A stretch of 64,000 nucleotides of DNA from JAAYTD01 sp964472015 (GCA_964472015.1 CAYYIP010000008.1:36956-100955), one strand, 5' to 3'; shown: positions 30,015 through 40,047, counted from the stretch's first letter. The notes: generated from the sequence alone by a model not told the origin. A program made the numbers and translations.

Positions 30015-30459
30015 ATTTAATTATTTCTATATGTCTTAAATTTTCATTTTGATTATTAGCAATAATTTTAACAGAATAATTATAATTATTAATAAAATCA
30101 AAAGAATTTTCTGCCCATTCAACAAATTTTAGTGCTTTTTCTGAATATATATAGTCTTCAAATCCAATAGTAATAAGTTCATCTTTTTTTGTTATACGAT
30201 ATAAATCAATATGAAAAATGTTTAATATTTCAGTTCCCCTATTACCTTCATATTGATTAACAATAGTAAAAGTAGGACTTGTTACAATTTGAACAACATT
30301 AAAATAATTACAAATAGCTTTTATGAATTCAGTCTTACCAACTCCAATATCACCATAAAACAAAACAATATCTCCTTGGGATAATTTTTTTGCAAATTCA
30401 ACAGCTATTTTTTTCGTATCATTTATAGATTTAGCAATAATATTCTTTTTTATTTTCAT
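29998..30459 (-). CDS. tsaE: tRNA threonylcarbamoyladenosine biosynthesis ATPase TsaE
   Basis: 153 residues. The Walker A loop is GDIGVGKTEFIKAI (about residues 36-49), followed by TSPTFTIVNQYEG and FHIDLYRI, and the C-terminal KFVEWAENS matches the family VEWaer motif. It helps TsaB/TsaD complete the t6A37 modification of ANN-decoding tRNAs. It lies between the PASTA gene and yraN on the same strand. Confidence 0.93.
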   Translation of the reverse strand: MKIKKNIIAKSINDTKKIAVEFAKKLSQGDIVLFYGDIGVGKTEFIKAICNYFNVVQIVTSPTFTIVNQYEGNRGTEILNIFHIDLYRITKKDELITIGFEDYIYSEKALKFVEWAENSFDFINNYNYSVKIIANNQNENLRHIEIIKFDAEK

Positions 30460-30475
30460 TCAATTTCTTCAAATT

Positions 30476-31213
30476 TTATTTAGATACAACTATATTAATT
30501 GTAGTATTAGGAATTACTGCCTCGCCCGGTAAAGGTGTTTGCTCTAAAACAATATCAGGCTGATATGTTTCATTAACTTTATAATTTATTATACCTAACA
30601 ATAAACCAGTTTCTTCAAGTATTTCTTTTGCTTCAAGAATTGACTTCCCTATTAAATTTGGTATTTGAATTTGTGTTTCTGGTCCTTTACTAATTACAAT
30701 ATTAATAGCAGTACCATATAATACATGTTCCCCCGCCCTTAAAGACTGAGAAATAATTATATCTTTATCAATATTTTCACTAAATTCATAATTAATTACT
30801 CCGATTTCTAAATCATTTTCAGAGAGTAATAATTCTGCTTCTCTTATAGATAACAATTGTATATAAGGAACTCTAACTAATTTTTTTCCTTTACTAATAT
30901 TAACTAAAATAGTACGACCTTCTTTAACATTAGTATTTGCAATGGGTTTTTGTGAAAGTATAGTGCCTGTGCGTTGCTTTAAACTATAAACTTCTTGTGT
31001 AACTTCTAATGTTAAGTTTTTTGAGGCTAAAATTTGTTGAGCTTCTTTTAAGCTTTTACCTTCTATATTAGGAACTATTACTGTTTTACTACTAGTAATA
31101 CTTGGCATTATAATTGAATCAATAAAACAGAAAATTAATAATAAAGCTATTACATAGGAAACAAAAACAATAATAAAAGGTTTTGCCTTTTTTAAAATTT
31201 CATTATTCATCAA
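30476..31213 (-). CDS. PASTA-repeat membrane protein without kinase domain
   Basis: 245 residues: a short cytoplasmic N-terminus, one membrane helix (about residues 12-34) and three PASTA repeats, recognisable as VPNIEGKSLKEAQQIL (about 45), VPYIQLLSIREAELLL (about 114) and IPNLIGKSILEAKEIL (about 184). PASTA domains bind peptidoglycan or muropeptides in penicillin-binding proteins and Ser/Thr kinases; here neither partner is fused, as in other Bacteroidota. Located 16 bp before tsaE. Confidence 0.9.
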   Translation of the reverse strand: MMNNEILKKAKPFIIVFVSYVIALLLIFCFIDSIIMPSITSSKTVIVPNIEGKSLKEAQQILASKNLTLEVTQEVYSLKQRTGTILSQKPIANTNVKEGRTILVNISKGKKLVRVPYIQLLSIREAELLLSENDLEIGVINYEFSENIDKDIIISQSLRAGEHVLYGTAINIVISKGPETQIQIPNLIGKSILEAKEILEETGLLLGIINYKVNETYQPDIVLEQTPLPGEAVIPNTTINIVVSK

Positions 31214-31269
31214 TTTTTTATATTAATTTTTTATAATAAAATATTAATAATATTTAAAAATAATAATTA

Positions 31270-32805
31270 TCAATAATTATCAGGTAAAGTACGACCTGTA
31301 ATTTTCATAACTGCTGCTGCTAATGATGGAAAAGAATCAGAAAATGTAATAATTTTCAAATCAGATTTTATAAAATTAGCAATATATGGATCACCAAAAA
31401 ATATTATGAAATAATCTTTTTCTTTTGCAAGTTTTGAAATAATATTATTTAATTTTTCTGGATTCCCTAGTTTTGCATATCCACGTCCTCTATAAAATAA
31501 ATTAAAAATTAAAAATTTAACATCTTTTATTTGTTCATACATAGAGTTTAATTCATCTTCTAATATATTTTCATCTATATAAGCAAAGTCACAATCATTT
31601 TCTACTGCACCACTTAACATAGTAAAAAACCTTGTTGCAGCTCTTACATCTTCTGTTTTCTGTAAAATTGAGAAAACTGCAAAATCAGAATCTTCTGGAA
31701 TTGGTATTATATCTTTACTATTTCCAATAAATTCAACAGCTTGTAAGGCTGCTTTTAGTGCCATTTTTTGATGCTCAATAAATACTTGTGGTTTTTCATT
31801 ATGTTTTGCATATTGTGGAATTAGATTTGCCCATCTTTTAGCATTATAAATTTTATTTACTGAATTTTCTATTCTATTTCTATATTTTTTATTTGATTCT
31901 ATAATTATAGTAAGAATATTAATAGCTTCAAGTACATCATAAGGCATTAAAAAAACATCACATCCTGAATGAAAAACTAAATTAATAGTTTCTTCTAATG
32001 AGTAATTATTTGTAATAGCTTTCATATCAAGTGCATCTGTAATTATAATTCCTTCAAAGTTCAATTTATTTTTTAGAATATCAGTAACTATTTTATAAGA
32101 AAAAGAGGCAGGATATTTATCATCTATATTTTTAATAAATATATGTCCCACCATAATTGATTTTACATCATTAGAAATTGCTGCATAAAATGGTGCTAAT
32201 TCATTAATAAAATCATCCTTAGACTTACAAATTACCGGGAATGCAACGTGAGAATCAATACTTGTATCGCCATGACCGGGAAAATGCTTAGCACAAGCAA
32301 GAATATGTTCTTTTTGTGTAAACCTTATATATTCAATAATATTTTTAGTAACAACACTACTTTCTTCACCAAAAGATCTAATATTTATAACGGGATTCAT
32401 TGGATTAGAATTTATATCACAAACTGGTGCTAAATTCCAAGAAACACCTAAATCTTTAGATTCTTTTGCAATTGCAGTTGCAATTTGAGATGTAAACTCA
32501 CCTGTTTTGCCCATAGCCATAGCGTGAGGAAATTCATTTCCATCTTCTAATCGCATTGTAACACCATTTTCAAAATCAGCACAAAAAAATAATGGAATAT
32601 CAGAAATAACCTGCAATTCAACTATTATATTTTTTGTTGTTTCAGTAGTACCATTAAAAATACAAAAACCACCGATATCAAATTTTACTAATTGCTGTAT
32701 TTTATTTCTATATTCTTCGTCTTCAATATATTTATCACAATCTAAACGTGAAATTATACATTGTGCTGCTAATTTTCTACTACTCCAAGTTTCAAATCTA
32801 CTCAT
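31270..32805 (-). CDS. Glycoside hydrolase family 3 beta-N-acetylhexosaminidase (NagZ-like)
   Basis: 511 residues. The GH3 barrel has ADFENG (about 76-81), the NagZ-specific loop KHFPGHGDTSIDSH (residues 173-186) with the His-Asp general acid pair, and IITDALDMKAI with nucleophile Asp257. A C-terminal ~150-residue GH3-C type domain follows, making it larger than E. coli NagZ. It would cleave GlcNAc from muropeptides or other glycans; no signal peptide is evident, so a cytoplasmic recycling role is likely. Confidence 0.9.
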   Translation of the reverse strand: MSRFETWSSRKLAAQCIISRLDCDKYIEDEEYRNKIQQLVKFDIGGFCIFNGTTETTKNIIVELQVISDIPLFFCADFENGVTMRLEDGNEFPHAMAMGKTGEFTSQIATAIAKESKDLGVSWNLAPVCDINSNPMNPVINIRSFGEESSVVTKNIIEYIRFTQKEHILACAKHFPGHGDTSIDSHVAFPVICKSKDDFINELAPFYAAISNDVKSIMVGHIFIKNIDDKYPASFSYKIVTDILKNKLNFEGIIITDALDMKAITNNYSLEETINLVFHSGCDVFLMPYDVLEAINILTIIIESNKKYRNRIENSVNKIYNAKRWANLIPQYAKHNEKPQVFIEHQKMALKAALQAVEFIGNSKDIIPIPEDSDFAVFSILQKTEDVRAATRFFTMLSGAVENDCDFAYIDENILEDELNSMYEQIKDVKFLIFNLFYRGRGYAKLGNPEKLNNIISKLAKEKDYFIIFFGDPYIANFIKSDLKIITFSDSFPSLAAAVMKITGRTLPDNY

Positions 32806-32887
32806 AAGTAAACCTATGTAATAATATTAATTATATATGTTTTTATATAATAATTATTTTTATATAGTTATAATTATATTATATATA

Positions 32888-33376
32888 TTAAACATAAGTA
32901 TTGTTTTGTTTTTTATAAATTACATTATCTCCTTCAAATTTTATTATTTTTTCTCTAATATCTTTTGGAATTTCTATAGACTTTTTATTTTTATCAACAT
33001 ATACTTCAACAGAATTATTATATATTAATAATTCGCCATTTTCTAATGTTACTATATGTTCAAATTCTAATGAAGAGTATCCTAATGATTTTACTCTTGT
33101 ATAAACCAAATAATTATCTAAAAAATGAGCAGGTGAAAAATAATCAACATCACAATGTACAAGAAAAACAGAAAAATTATTAGTAGAATTTAATACAGGA
33201 ACAACACCTATATCTAAAAAATTACAATAATCAACACGAGAATTTTCTGTCCAATATAAATAACTTAAATTATGAACTACTTTAAAAGAGTCAACTTCGT
33301 GAAATTTAACTTGTCCAATACTTTTAAATTTAAATTTACTAAGAAGTTCTTTAACTTCTTCAGCTTTGATATACAT
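32888..33376 (-). CDS. Acyl-CoA thioesterase, hotdog fold (4HBT-like)
   Basis: 162 residues. VKFHEVDSFKVVHNLSYLYWTENSRVDYC (an E-x-D-x-x-x-V-V-H pattern, about residues 23-51) matches the catalytic stretch of 4-hydroxybenzoyl-CoA thioesterase-type hotdog enzymes, with the likely catalytic Asp at EVDS. The rest shows the beta-sheet pattern VHCDVDYFSPAHFLDNYLVYTRV typical of the fold. Substrate unknown. Confidence 0.8.
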   Translation of the reverse strand: MYIKAEEVKELLSKFKFKSIGQVKFHEVDSFKVVHNLSYLYWTENSRVDYCNFLDIGVVPVLNSTNNFSVFLVHCDVDYFSPAHFLDNYLVYTRVKSLGYSSLEFEHIVTLENGELLIYNNSVEVYVDKNKKSIEIPKDIREKIIKFEGDNVIYKKQNNTYV

Positions 33377-33425
33377 ATTATTATTTTTTTATTCCTTTTA
33401 ATTATTATTATCTTATTATATTATA

Positions 33426-34313
33426 TTACTTACGATATATATTATTTTTATTAGCAAAATTATATTTTAATTCAACAGCAAGTCGCCAAGTATTAATAAG
33501 AAAATTATCTTCATAATCATTTAGAATATCTGTCAAAGGAGTTGAATAATTAAAAATTGTAGATAATTTAATTTTTTCAGATAAATTAAAATCAAATCCT
33601 ATTGCAGGCATTAAAGAAAGATAAAATTTATTAATACCAATTATATCTCCATTTTCAACAACATATTCAGAGATATTATCTTTTTTACCTGGAATAGAAA
33701 TAGAGACAACTTCCCCATTAGGTAATGTTTTTGTTTTTTCTAACAACTTAATTTTATGTTCCATAAAATCATTTAGAAAATAATTAAAATTAACACCTAA
33801 ACTAAAAAATAAAAAGTCAAAGCAATTATATTTTACAAATGGCATAATCCCAACATTAGAAATAGAAATAGTGTTTAAATGTTGTAATGAAAAAGGAATT
33901 GACATATTATAATTATCAAAATATTCATATTTATTTTCTATAAAATTTGCATTAACTCCAAGATCTGAATAAAAAGCTTTAATACCCCAATTAAATTTAT
34001 AGACAAAAGAAGATAGATTATTTGTAAATTGTTGTTCATATAGAATTCCAATATCATATCCAAATTTTAATCCATTAGAGAAAAAACAAGAATCACAAGT
34101 TACAAGTTTTATACCATCTTGTATATTTTGTCCTAGTCCAAAAAAAATACCAATATATCTATCTTTATCTATCTTAGCAGGATTTATTGGTGAAGATAAA
34201 TTAATACATTTTGCAGTATTAAAATTTATTAAAAATAAAAACAAAAATAAGATTATATAATTTATATATTTAATATATGCTTTTAAATATTGTAATTTTT
34301 GTATATTTTTCAT
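33426..34313 (-). CDS. Putative outer-membrane beta-barrel protein
   Basis: 295 residues with an N-terminal hydrophobic export signal (about residues 17-36). The remainder alternates short amphipathic beta strands with aromatic girdle residues and ends in an aromatic-rich strand (TWRLAVELKYNF), consistent with a small porin-like barrel (OmpA/PorT-type size). I recognise no specific family. Divergent from rsmB, whose upstream ATG-open region it overlaps. Confidence 0.6.
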   Translation of the reverse strand: MKNIQKLQYLKAYIKYINYIILFLFLFLINFNTAKCINLSSPINPAKIDKDRYIGIFFGLGQNIQDGIKLVTCDSCFFSNGLKFGYDIGILYEQQFTNNLSSFVYKFNWGIKAFYSDLGVNANFIENKYEYFDNYNMSIPFSLQHLNTISISNVGIMPFVKYNCFDFLFFSLGVNFNYFLNDFMEHKIKLLEKTKTLPNGEVVSISIPGKKDNISEYVVENGDIIGINKFYLSLMPAIGFDFNLSEKIKLSTIFNYSTPLTDILNDYEDNFLINTWRLAVELKYNFANKNNIYRK

Positions 34314-34381
34314 AATATATTTATTCCTTTATTTTTAATTATAAAAATAATAAAAAATATTAAAAAAAACACATATTTTTT

Positions 34382-34389
34382 TATATTTG
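34382..34389 (+). promoter_or_regulatory. TATATTTG -7-like element directly before rsmB
   Basis: TATATTTG ends only 5 nt before the chosen rsmB ATG at 34395. If it is a true -7 box, transcription would start at or next to the start codon, giving a leaderless or near-leaderless message. Confidence 0.4.
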
Positions 34390-34394
34390 TACTA

Positions 34395-35726
34395 ATGAAT
34401 ATAAATATATCAAGATTTAATGCAATAAATCTATTAAATAAATATTATAAATTAGATTTAATAGAATATAATTCTCAAGTAGAATTACCTTTTTTATCAA
34501 AAAATGACTTGTTATTAACAAACGAAATTTTTACAGGAGTTATAAGATGGAAAATTCGACTTGATTATATAATAAATAAACTATTAAAAAAAGGGATATC
34601 AAAAACAAATAAAAACATTGTAAATATTCTTAGAGTAGGTATTTATCAAATTTTATTTACTGATAAAATCCCAAACTATGCAATAGTAAATGAAACTGTA
34701 AAAATTGCTAAGTTATTAAAAAATATGAATTTTGCCGGTAATCTAGTTAATAAAATATTAAATGATTTTATTAGAAAAAAAGATATAATAGATTATCCGG
34801 ACAAGGAAACACAATTAATAAAGTATTTATCTGTATATTATTCGCATTCAAAAGAACTTATAGAACATTGGATAAATATATTTGGAATTGATGAAACAAT
34901 ATTATTATTAGATGCTAATAATCAACGTCCTAATATAACTTTAAGAGTTAACAATTTGATTTCATCAGAAAAAGAAGTAGAAGAATATTTATATACTAGT
35001 AAAATACCTTTTAATAAAATTGATAAATATAGTAATATATATATATTAAAAAAAGCATATGGAAAAATAAATGAAAATAAGTTATTTATGGACGGGAAAG
35101 TAACAATACAAGACACTTCTACGATATTGATTTCCAATCTTATTAGTCCTAAAAAAAATAGTTTAATATTAGATATGTGTGCTGCGCCCGGTGGTAAATC
35201 TTGTTATTTAGCGGAATTAATAGATAATACAGGAAAAATAATAGCTAATGATATTACTGAAAGAAAAATAAATTTAATATATGAAAACATAGAACGATTG
35301 CAAGTAAAAAATATAGAATTATCTTGTTGTAATGCACTAGAATTAGATGAAAAATATAAATTTGATTATATCCTTATAGATGCACCTTGTTCTGGATTAG
35401 GAACTATAAGAAAGATACCAGAAATAAAATATGCAAAAAGAATTTTATTTATAAAAAATACTATTGAATTACAAAGAAAACTTTTATCAAAAGCAGTAAA
35501 TTTATTAAAAAATAACGGTATATTAGTTTATTCGACCTGTAGTATAGAACCTAATGAAAATTATAAGAATATAGAATGGTTTTTAAATAAATATGAAAAT
35601 TTTAAATTAGAACCTGCTGAAAATTATATAGATAAATTCTATTGTAAAAATGGATACTTACAATTATTCCCTCATATACATAATTGTGATGGTGCGTTTG
35701 CTGCAAGATTAATTAAGATAAAATAA
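34395..35726 (+). CDS. rsmB: 16S rRNA cytosine-C5 methyltransferase RsmB (NusB-domain fused)
   Basis: I start at the ATG of MNINISRFNAINLL because that is where the NusB-like RNA-binding domain begins; the frame is open 96 nt further upstream but that part is non-conserved and overlaps a divergent gene. The C-terminal SAM methyltransferase has MCAAPGGKSCYLAELI, DAPCSGLGTIRK (catalytic PC motif) and YSTCSIEPNENY (second catalytic Cys). It methylates C967 of 16S rRNA. Followed by a bidirectional terminator. Confidence 0.93.
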   Translation: MNINISRFNAINLLNKYYKLDLIEYNSQVELPFLSKNDLLLTNEIFTGVIRWKIRLDYIINKLLKKGISKTNKNIVNILRVGIYQILFTDKIPNYAIVNETVKIAKLLKNMNFAGNLVNKILNDFIRKKDIIDYPDKETQLIKYLSVYYSHSKELIEHWINIFGIDETILLLDANNQRPNITLRVNNLISSEKEVEEYLYTSKIPFNKIDKYSNIYILKKAYGKINENKLFMDGKVTIQDTSTILISNLISPKKNSLILDMCAAPGGKSCYLAELIDNTGKIIANDITERKINLIYENIERLQVKNIELSCCNALELDEKYKFDYILIDAPCSGLGTIRKIPEIKYAKRILFIKNTIELQRKLLSKAVNLLKNNGILVYSTCSIEPNENYKNIEWFLNKYENFKLEPAENYIDKFYCKNGYLQLFPHIHNCDGAFAARLIKIK

Positions 35727-35790
35727 CTACAAAACTGCAGATTTATGTTTTTTTTTGGTGTATTTCTATAAAATATTTCATTATTAAAAC

Positions 35791-35825
35791 AAAAAGGGCA
35801 TCTAATAAAACATGATGACCTTTTT
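35791..35825. terminator. Bidirectional terminator between rsmB and the GmrSD gene
   Basis: AAAAAGGGCATC and GATGACCTTTTT pair as a stem with one mismatch around an 11-nt loop, with A- and T-runs outside. It separates two convergent genes. Confidence 0.8.
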
Positions 35826-35880
35826 ATTTATATGTATAAATTGTATAAATAAATTAAAAAATTAAATATTATTAAAAAAA

Positions 35881-38118
35881 TTATTCATCACAGTTTGGAA
35901 TTAAAGTAATTTGTACTGATTCTTCTGGCATACTAAGTTCATCCATTATATTTATAATTCTATTTAAAATTTGTTCAGCAGAACCATGAGTATAACAAAA
36001 TAAAGTATCAGGATTAGAATCATCATCATCTATTAAAGAGTAATAAGATTCTCTAGTTTTCTTAGAATTTATTAAATCTGAAAGTTTTGACATAGTAACA
36101 ATAGCATTAGCATTAGAATTAGGAAATATTGTATTTTGATTTTCAATAATGATATTATTAAAATCACTAGAATAATTTTCTTTTATATGTTTAATAAAAG
36201 TTAAATATAAATTTTTCCATTTATCGATTTTATAATTTTTATCATAAATTTTTAGTTCTTTTGGTTTGCTACCTGTAACAACTTCTTTAATTTCCTCATC
36301 TAATGGAGAAAAATAAAGAGGATTGTTATCAGTTTTAATCATTGAAGTATTCCAATTATCTTTATTTTTATAGTCATCTGGCAAAGAAAATGTTTGTAAA
36401 AACCAATCTATCATATTTTTTTGATGTGTTAATATTTCTTTTTCAGACCAACTGTCAGATTCTTTAACTGCTTCGCGATATTTCAAATTAGAATCTTCTA
36501 TTTGTTTCTTTTTTTCTAAATATGCTTTATTTCCCATTTCACTATTAAATTCTGTTAATATTAAGTTACCAATATTGTCCTTATATGTTTTATGTATTTC
36601 TTCCCAGTTATTACCTAAAGTTTCCTTCCAAGAATCGTTTAAAACTTGTGGCATAATATGCTCTACTGTGATCTTAGGATCTCTAAAATCTACTGAAACC
36701 TTAGAGCGAAATTCTTCAATTTTACCAAGAATAAATTTTCTGTAATTGCTTAAATCATTATAAAAATTTACAGTAGAAAGCTCTCTACTTACTTCTATAT
36801 CATTTGGAAGTCTTACTTTATAAAACATATTAGATAAAATTTCAACAATATCTAATTCTCCCTTTGCTATATATTCAATATTATCAATTTTACTAACTAC
36901 TTCTTTATTTTCACCTTGTGATAATTTAACTACCCTACGACGAATAAGATAAGTTCTAATTACAGTTAAAATATATATTAACTTATTATCATCAATTTTT
37001 ATCTTATTTATACCTTCTTGGTGATATTCTAGTAGTCTTAGAACAAATGGAATAAAAGCAGTAGATTTTATATCATTAAATATATTTTTAAGTAATTCTT
37101 TTATAGTTGTATTGTTTTTGTCATCTTCTGTAATTTTTTCATTATTAAAAGTATCTGATTCTGTATCTAAAACAATCCATTTATACCATTTTGAATAACG
37201 TAAAATATCGTTTATAAAATTTGTTTTGTCTTGAAAATTCGTTTCTACATAATTTTTAAAACTATGATATATTTCTTTAGTATTATTATCACTTACTGTT
37301 TTTATAGTTTTAGAAAGTTTTAATTGAAGATAATCTCTAAAAAACTCTGATGTTTTTTTATTTAATAAATTTTCAATTTTAGGAACCCATTTTTCTTCAT
37401 AAATTTCAGTTTGTTCTTTATTACTAAGATTTAGTAAAATATAATTTCTAATCAAGTCAGATAGAGAAAGTGGTTTTCCTAGTGAATTAAGTGTTTCAAA
37501 AATAATTTGAGGATTTTCTCCTTTAAAAGGTCTTTCATCTAATATAATAGCTGCAATATTTAATTTTTTTAGTGCTTGATAACATTTTTCAAAAGTAATA
37601 TTTTTATACTTTTCAATTAACTTAGATATTAAGTCTTTAAAGAAATCATATGCATTTTTAATTAATCCGAACGATACTATATTATTTCCTAATACTAAAG
37701 CTTTATAAGCATTCAAATCATTAGGTACTGGTCTTAGTTTAATTTTATCTGGAAATGTAGACTGTTCATCTATTAAACAATTGCTATCTATATACTTTTT
37801 ATCATCATCCTTACATAATTCAGAATCTCGTAGAGCAATTAAAAAAATTAAAGAAGTTGTAATTCTTTGCTGTCCATCAATTATAACAGCAGTAGGTTGA
37901 ATTCCAGTGATTCTTTGTTGAATTACTATTGAACCAAAAAAATGTTCTAATTTGTCTTGTTGTTTTTCATCTAAATCTGATTCTATAATTTTCTCTAAAT
38001 CTGCAAAATACCTTTCTAATTGAGGTTTTCCCCACGCATAAGAACGTTGAAAAGGAGGTATGAAATATAAGTTTCTACTTATTATTATTTCCAAAATATT
38101 GCTTATTTTAACCTGCAT
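35881..38118 (-). CDS. GmrSD-type DUF262/DUF1524 (HNH) nuclease, predicted type IV restriction or anti-phage protein
   Basis: About 745 residues from the ATG of MQVKISNILEII; the frame is open 75 nt more, but that part is not conserved. The N-terminal DUF262 (ParB/Srx-like) has IPPFQRSYAWG and VIIDGQQRITTSLIF, the DGQQR NTP-binding loop. The middle DUF1524 HNH region has VEHIMPQ and GNLILTEFNSEMGNKAY. GmrS and GmrD are thus fused. A C-terminal ~150-residue extension (KELKIYDKNYKIDKWKNLYL) resembles an accessory domain found in other restriction-related proteins. Fused GmrSD enzymes cut modified phage DNA in characterised cases. Composition is as AT-rich as the core genome. Confidence 0.85.
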   Translation of the reverse strand: MQVKISNILEIIISRNLYFIPPFQRSYAWGKPQLERYFADLEKIIESDLDEKQQDKLEHFFGSIVIQQRITGIQPTAVIIDGQQRITTSLIFLIALRDSELCKDDDKKYIDSNCLIDEQSTFPDKIKLRPVPNDLNAYKALVLGNNIVSFGLIKNAYDFFKDLISKLIEKYKNITFEKCYQALKKLNIAAIILDERPFKGENPQIIFETLNSLGKPLSLSDLIRNYILLNLSNKEQTEIYEEKWVPKIENLLNKKTSEFFRDYLQLKLSKTIKTVSDNNTKEIYHSFKNYVETNFQDKTNFINDILRYSKWYKWIVLDTESDTFNNEKITEDDKNNTTIKELLKNIFNDIKSTAFIPFVLRLLEYHQEGINKIKIDDNKLIYILTVIRTYLIRRRVVKLSQGENKEVVSKIDNIEYIAKGELDIVEILSNMFYKVRLPNDIEVSRELSTVNFYNDLSNYRKFILGKIEEFRSKVSVDFRDPKITVEHIMPQVLNDSWKETLGNNWEEIHKTYKDNIGNLILTEFNSEMGNKAYLEKKKQIEDSNLKYREAVKESDSWSEKEILTHQKNMIDWFLQTFSLPDDYKNKDNWNTSMIKTDNNPLYFSPLDEEIKEVVTGSKPKELKIYDKNYKIDKWKNLYLTFIKHIKENYSSDFNNIIIENQNTIFPNSNANAIVTMSKLSDLINSKKTRESYYSLIDDDDSNPDTLFCYTHGSAEQILNRIINIMDELSMPEESVQITLIPNCDE

Positions 38119-38429
38119 AACATTAAAATATTTAAATTTATAAAAAAAGATATATATATCCACAAGTATACGAAAATAACATATATAATACAAATTTATT
38201 TTAATTTTATTATTAGTAAATTACAAAAAATATGGTTTTAAATATTGCTATAAAATATTGTGTGTAGATTTGCATATAATAGAACAACTAAAAAAATTAA
38301 TTTTAATTTTTTAAGGAATACTATTTTCTTTTTTTATTTAAAAAAAAACAGTATATTTGTAATATAATTTTATTAACAACATTAAAAATATTTATATTTA
38401 TTATTTATAAAAAATAAAGGAGAATAATT
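38119..38429. other. Divergent intergenic region between the GmrSD gene and the lipoprotein
   Basis: 311 bp, very AT-rich, no ORF. On the plus strand it holds TATATTTG (38352-38359) and an AAAGGAG ribosome site before 38430. On the minus strand, CAAATTTA at 38191-38198 is a reverse-oriented TAAATTTG possibly serving the GmrSD gene. Confidence 0.55.
38352..38359 (+). promoter_or_regulatory. TATATTTG -7-like element before the DUF2135 lipoprotein
   Basis: TATATTTG lies 70 bp before the start at 38430. That gene also has an unusually good AAAGGAG Shine-Dalgarno 7-8 nt before its ATG, rare among the genes here. Confidence 0.5.
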
Positions 38430-39752
38430 ATGAATTTTTTTCTAAAAAATAAGACGTTTTTTCTGACATTTTTAATGTTATTGTTTTTTGTATCATGTGA
38501 TAAAGACAATCCTGTAAAGGTAGAAGAAAATAACGGAGTATTACTCGAAATGTCTAATGATGTTGGTGGAAAATTAGTTTCACCTTTAGGAGCTGAATTA
38601 TTTGTTCCAATAGATGCTATAGGTAAAAAAGAAGATGATTCGCCAGGGAAAATTTCATTTTCTATTGAGCCGATAAAACAGCAAGATCTACCTCTATCTA
38701 TACCTTCTAACTATTCTATTATAGGCGAATTATTTAAATTTAGTCCGTCTTCTTTTGTTTTTTCACGTCCATTAATGGTATATTTGCCCGGCAGTTCTCT
38801 AGAAGATTTAGAGGATATAAATATAATTCGTTTAGATGAACAAAAAAATCAATGGACAATAATTCCTATATCAGATGTGAATGGAACAAAGAAAATAATA
38901 GGTGTGGCTACTTTTGAACTTGGATATTTTGCCTTAGTAAAAAATAATTCAATAACTAAGAAAATAACACATGGAATACAAAGTGAAAGCAGAAAATGTG
39001 GCGGTATTAAAATGGAACCTAAAAATAACACTTATTATTATACTCTGCGAATTGTAAACTTTACCGCAAAATTTTCTGAAGATAACAATTTTGATATTGT
39101 CGGAAAAACTGCATCTTCGGGAATTGAATCAGCTACTGGCAATCCTCGTGCACTTTATATGGTAGGACTTCCACAAGGTACATATTCAGTAGAAATATCT
39201 CGTATTAAACGTGGAATATCAGGTAATTTAGAATATTATCCTAATTTAATTGAAGTTGTTGTTAATCAGCCTCTTCAATATAATTACTCGTGGACTGCGG
39301 ATGATTGGACAGGTTGGAAAGTTATCTCAGAACCTGCAGATTGGATCGTAGGAACACCACCAAATTGGCCTAAAGCAGATGTTCCTTTCGGTACGGGAGA
39401 ATTTCAAGCTACATTAACATGGGTGAATACCAATGAAAAAGGTACTGATTTAGATTTATATCTATATTGTCCAAATAAAGATATAGTATATTTTGGGACA
39501 GAAGGAAATTTAGACAATAGTATTGTTTTAGATCGTGATTGGTTAGAAGAACCTGGATATGCTACTGAAAATATATATAGCACGAAAAGTATTGCAAAAG
39601 GTACTTATGAAGTGAAAGTTGAATGCTTTAACGGATATATTCCTAAAAATTTTGAAGTAAGAATTATTATAAGAGGAAAAACAGTAAAAACATTCAGAGG
39701 AACAGCAACTAAAATAGATGAACCTATGTTAATACATAAGTTTACTATCTAA
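38430..39752 (+). CDS. Exported lipoprotein with ZU5-like and DUF2135-like beta domains
   Basis: 440 residues. The signal peptide ends in lipobox FVSC (Cys about residue 24). The first domain (GGKLVSPLGAELFVPIDAIGK, about 47-67) resembles ZU5-type beta-sandwiches. The C-terminal ~130 residues, with ATLTWVNTNEKGTDLDLYLYCP (about 327-348) and GTYEVKVECFNGY, resemble the YfaP/DUF2135 family. Probably a lipid-anchored envelope protein of unknown role. It is preceded by a strong ribosome site and followed by a strong hairpin terminator, so it is monocistronic. Confidence 0.7.
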   Translation: MNFFLKNKTFFLTFLMLLFFVSCDKDNPVKVEENNGVLLEMSNDVGGKLVSPLGAELFVPIDAIGKKEDDSPGKISFSIEPIKQQDLPLSIPSNYSIIGELFKFSPSSFVFSRPLMVYLPGSSLEDLEDINIIRLDEQKNQWTIIPISDVNGTKKIIGVATFELGYFALVKNNSITKKITHGIQSESRKCGGIKMEPKNNTYYYTLRIVNFTAKFSEDNNFDIVGKTASSGIESATGNPRALYMVGLPQGTYSVEISRIKRGISGNLEYYPNLIEVVVNQPLQYNYSWTADDWTGWKVISEPADWIVGTPPNWPKADVPFGTGEFQATLTWVNTNEKGTDLDLYLYCPNKDIVYFGTEGNLDNSIVLDRDWLEEPGYATENIYSTKSIAKGTYEVKVECFNGYIPKNFEVRIIIRGKTVKTFRGTATKIDEPMLIHKFTI

Positions 39753-39780
39753 ATTATATTTTATACAAATATATAATTTT

Positions 39781-39817
39781 AGCCTGCTTTTATAATATAA
39801 AGCAGGCTATTTTTTTA
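39781..39817 (+). terminator. Rho-independent terminator after the DUF2135 lipoprotein
   Basis: AGCCTGCTTT and AAAGCAGGCT form a 10-bp stem with an 8-nt loop, followed by ATTTTTTT. It lies about 30 bp past the stop. Confidence 0.93.
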
Positions 39818-39983
39818 ATCTTCAATTTATGCAAAAACCTTAACTAATTTACATAATTTTTTTTCTTTTTTTCTTGTTTTTTATAAAAAAATGCTATTTG
39901 TTTTTGTATATTTTTATAATTTTATAAAAATTAATTTATTTTGATTTATCAGACATATAAAGTTTGAAAAATGGAAATAATAT

Positions 39984-40047
39984 TTACGACGAAGCTTGTA
40001 AGTACATATTCTCGCTTCCCTACTTTTCGAGCAAAAATTCATCGTAA
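39984..40047. repeat. 64-bp element with near-perfect 10-bp inverted ends
   Basis: TTACGACGAA and TTCATCGTAA are inverted repeats with one mismatch, about 44 bp apart, in a patch less AT-rich than its flanks. It could be a miniature mobile-element scar; no transposase is near. Confidence 0.35.
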
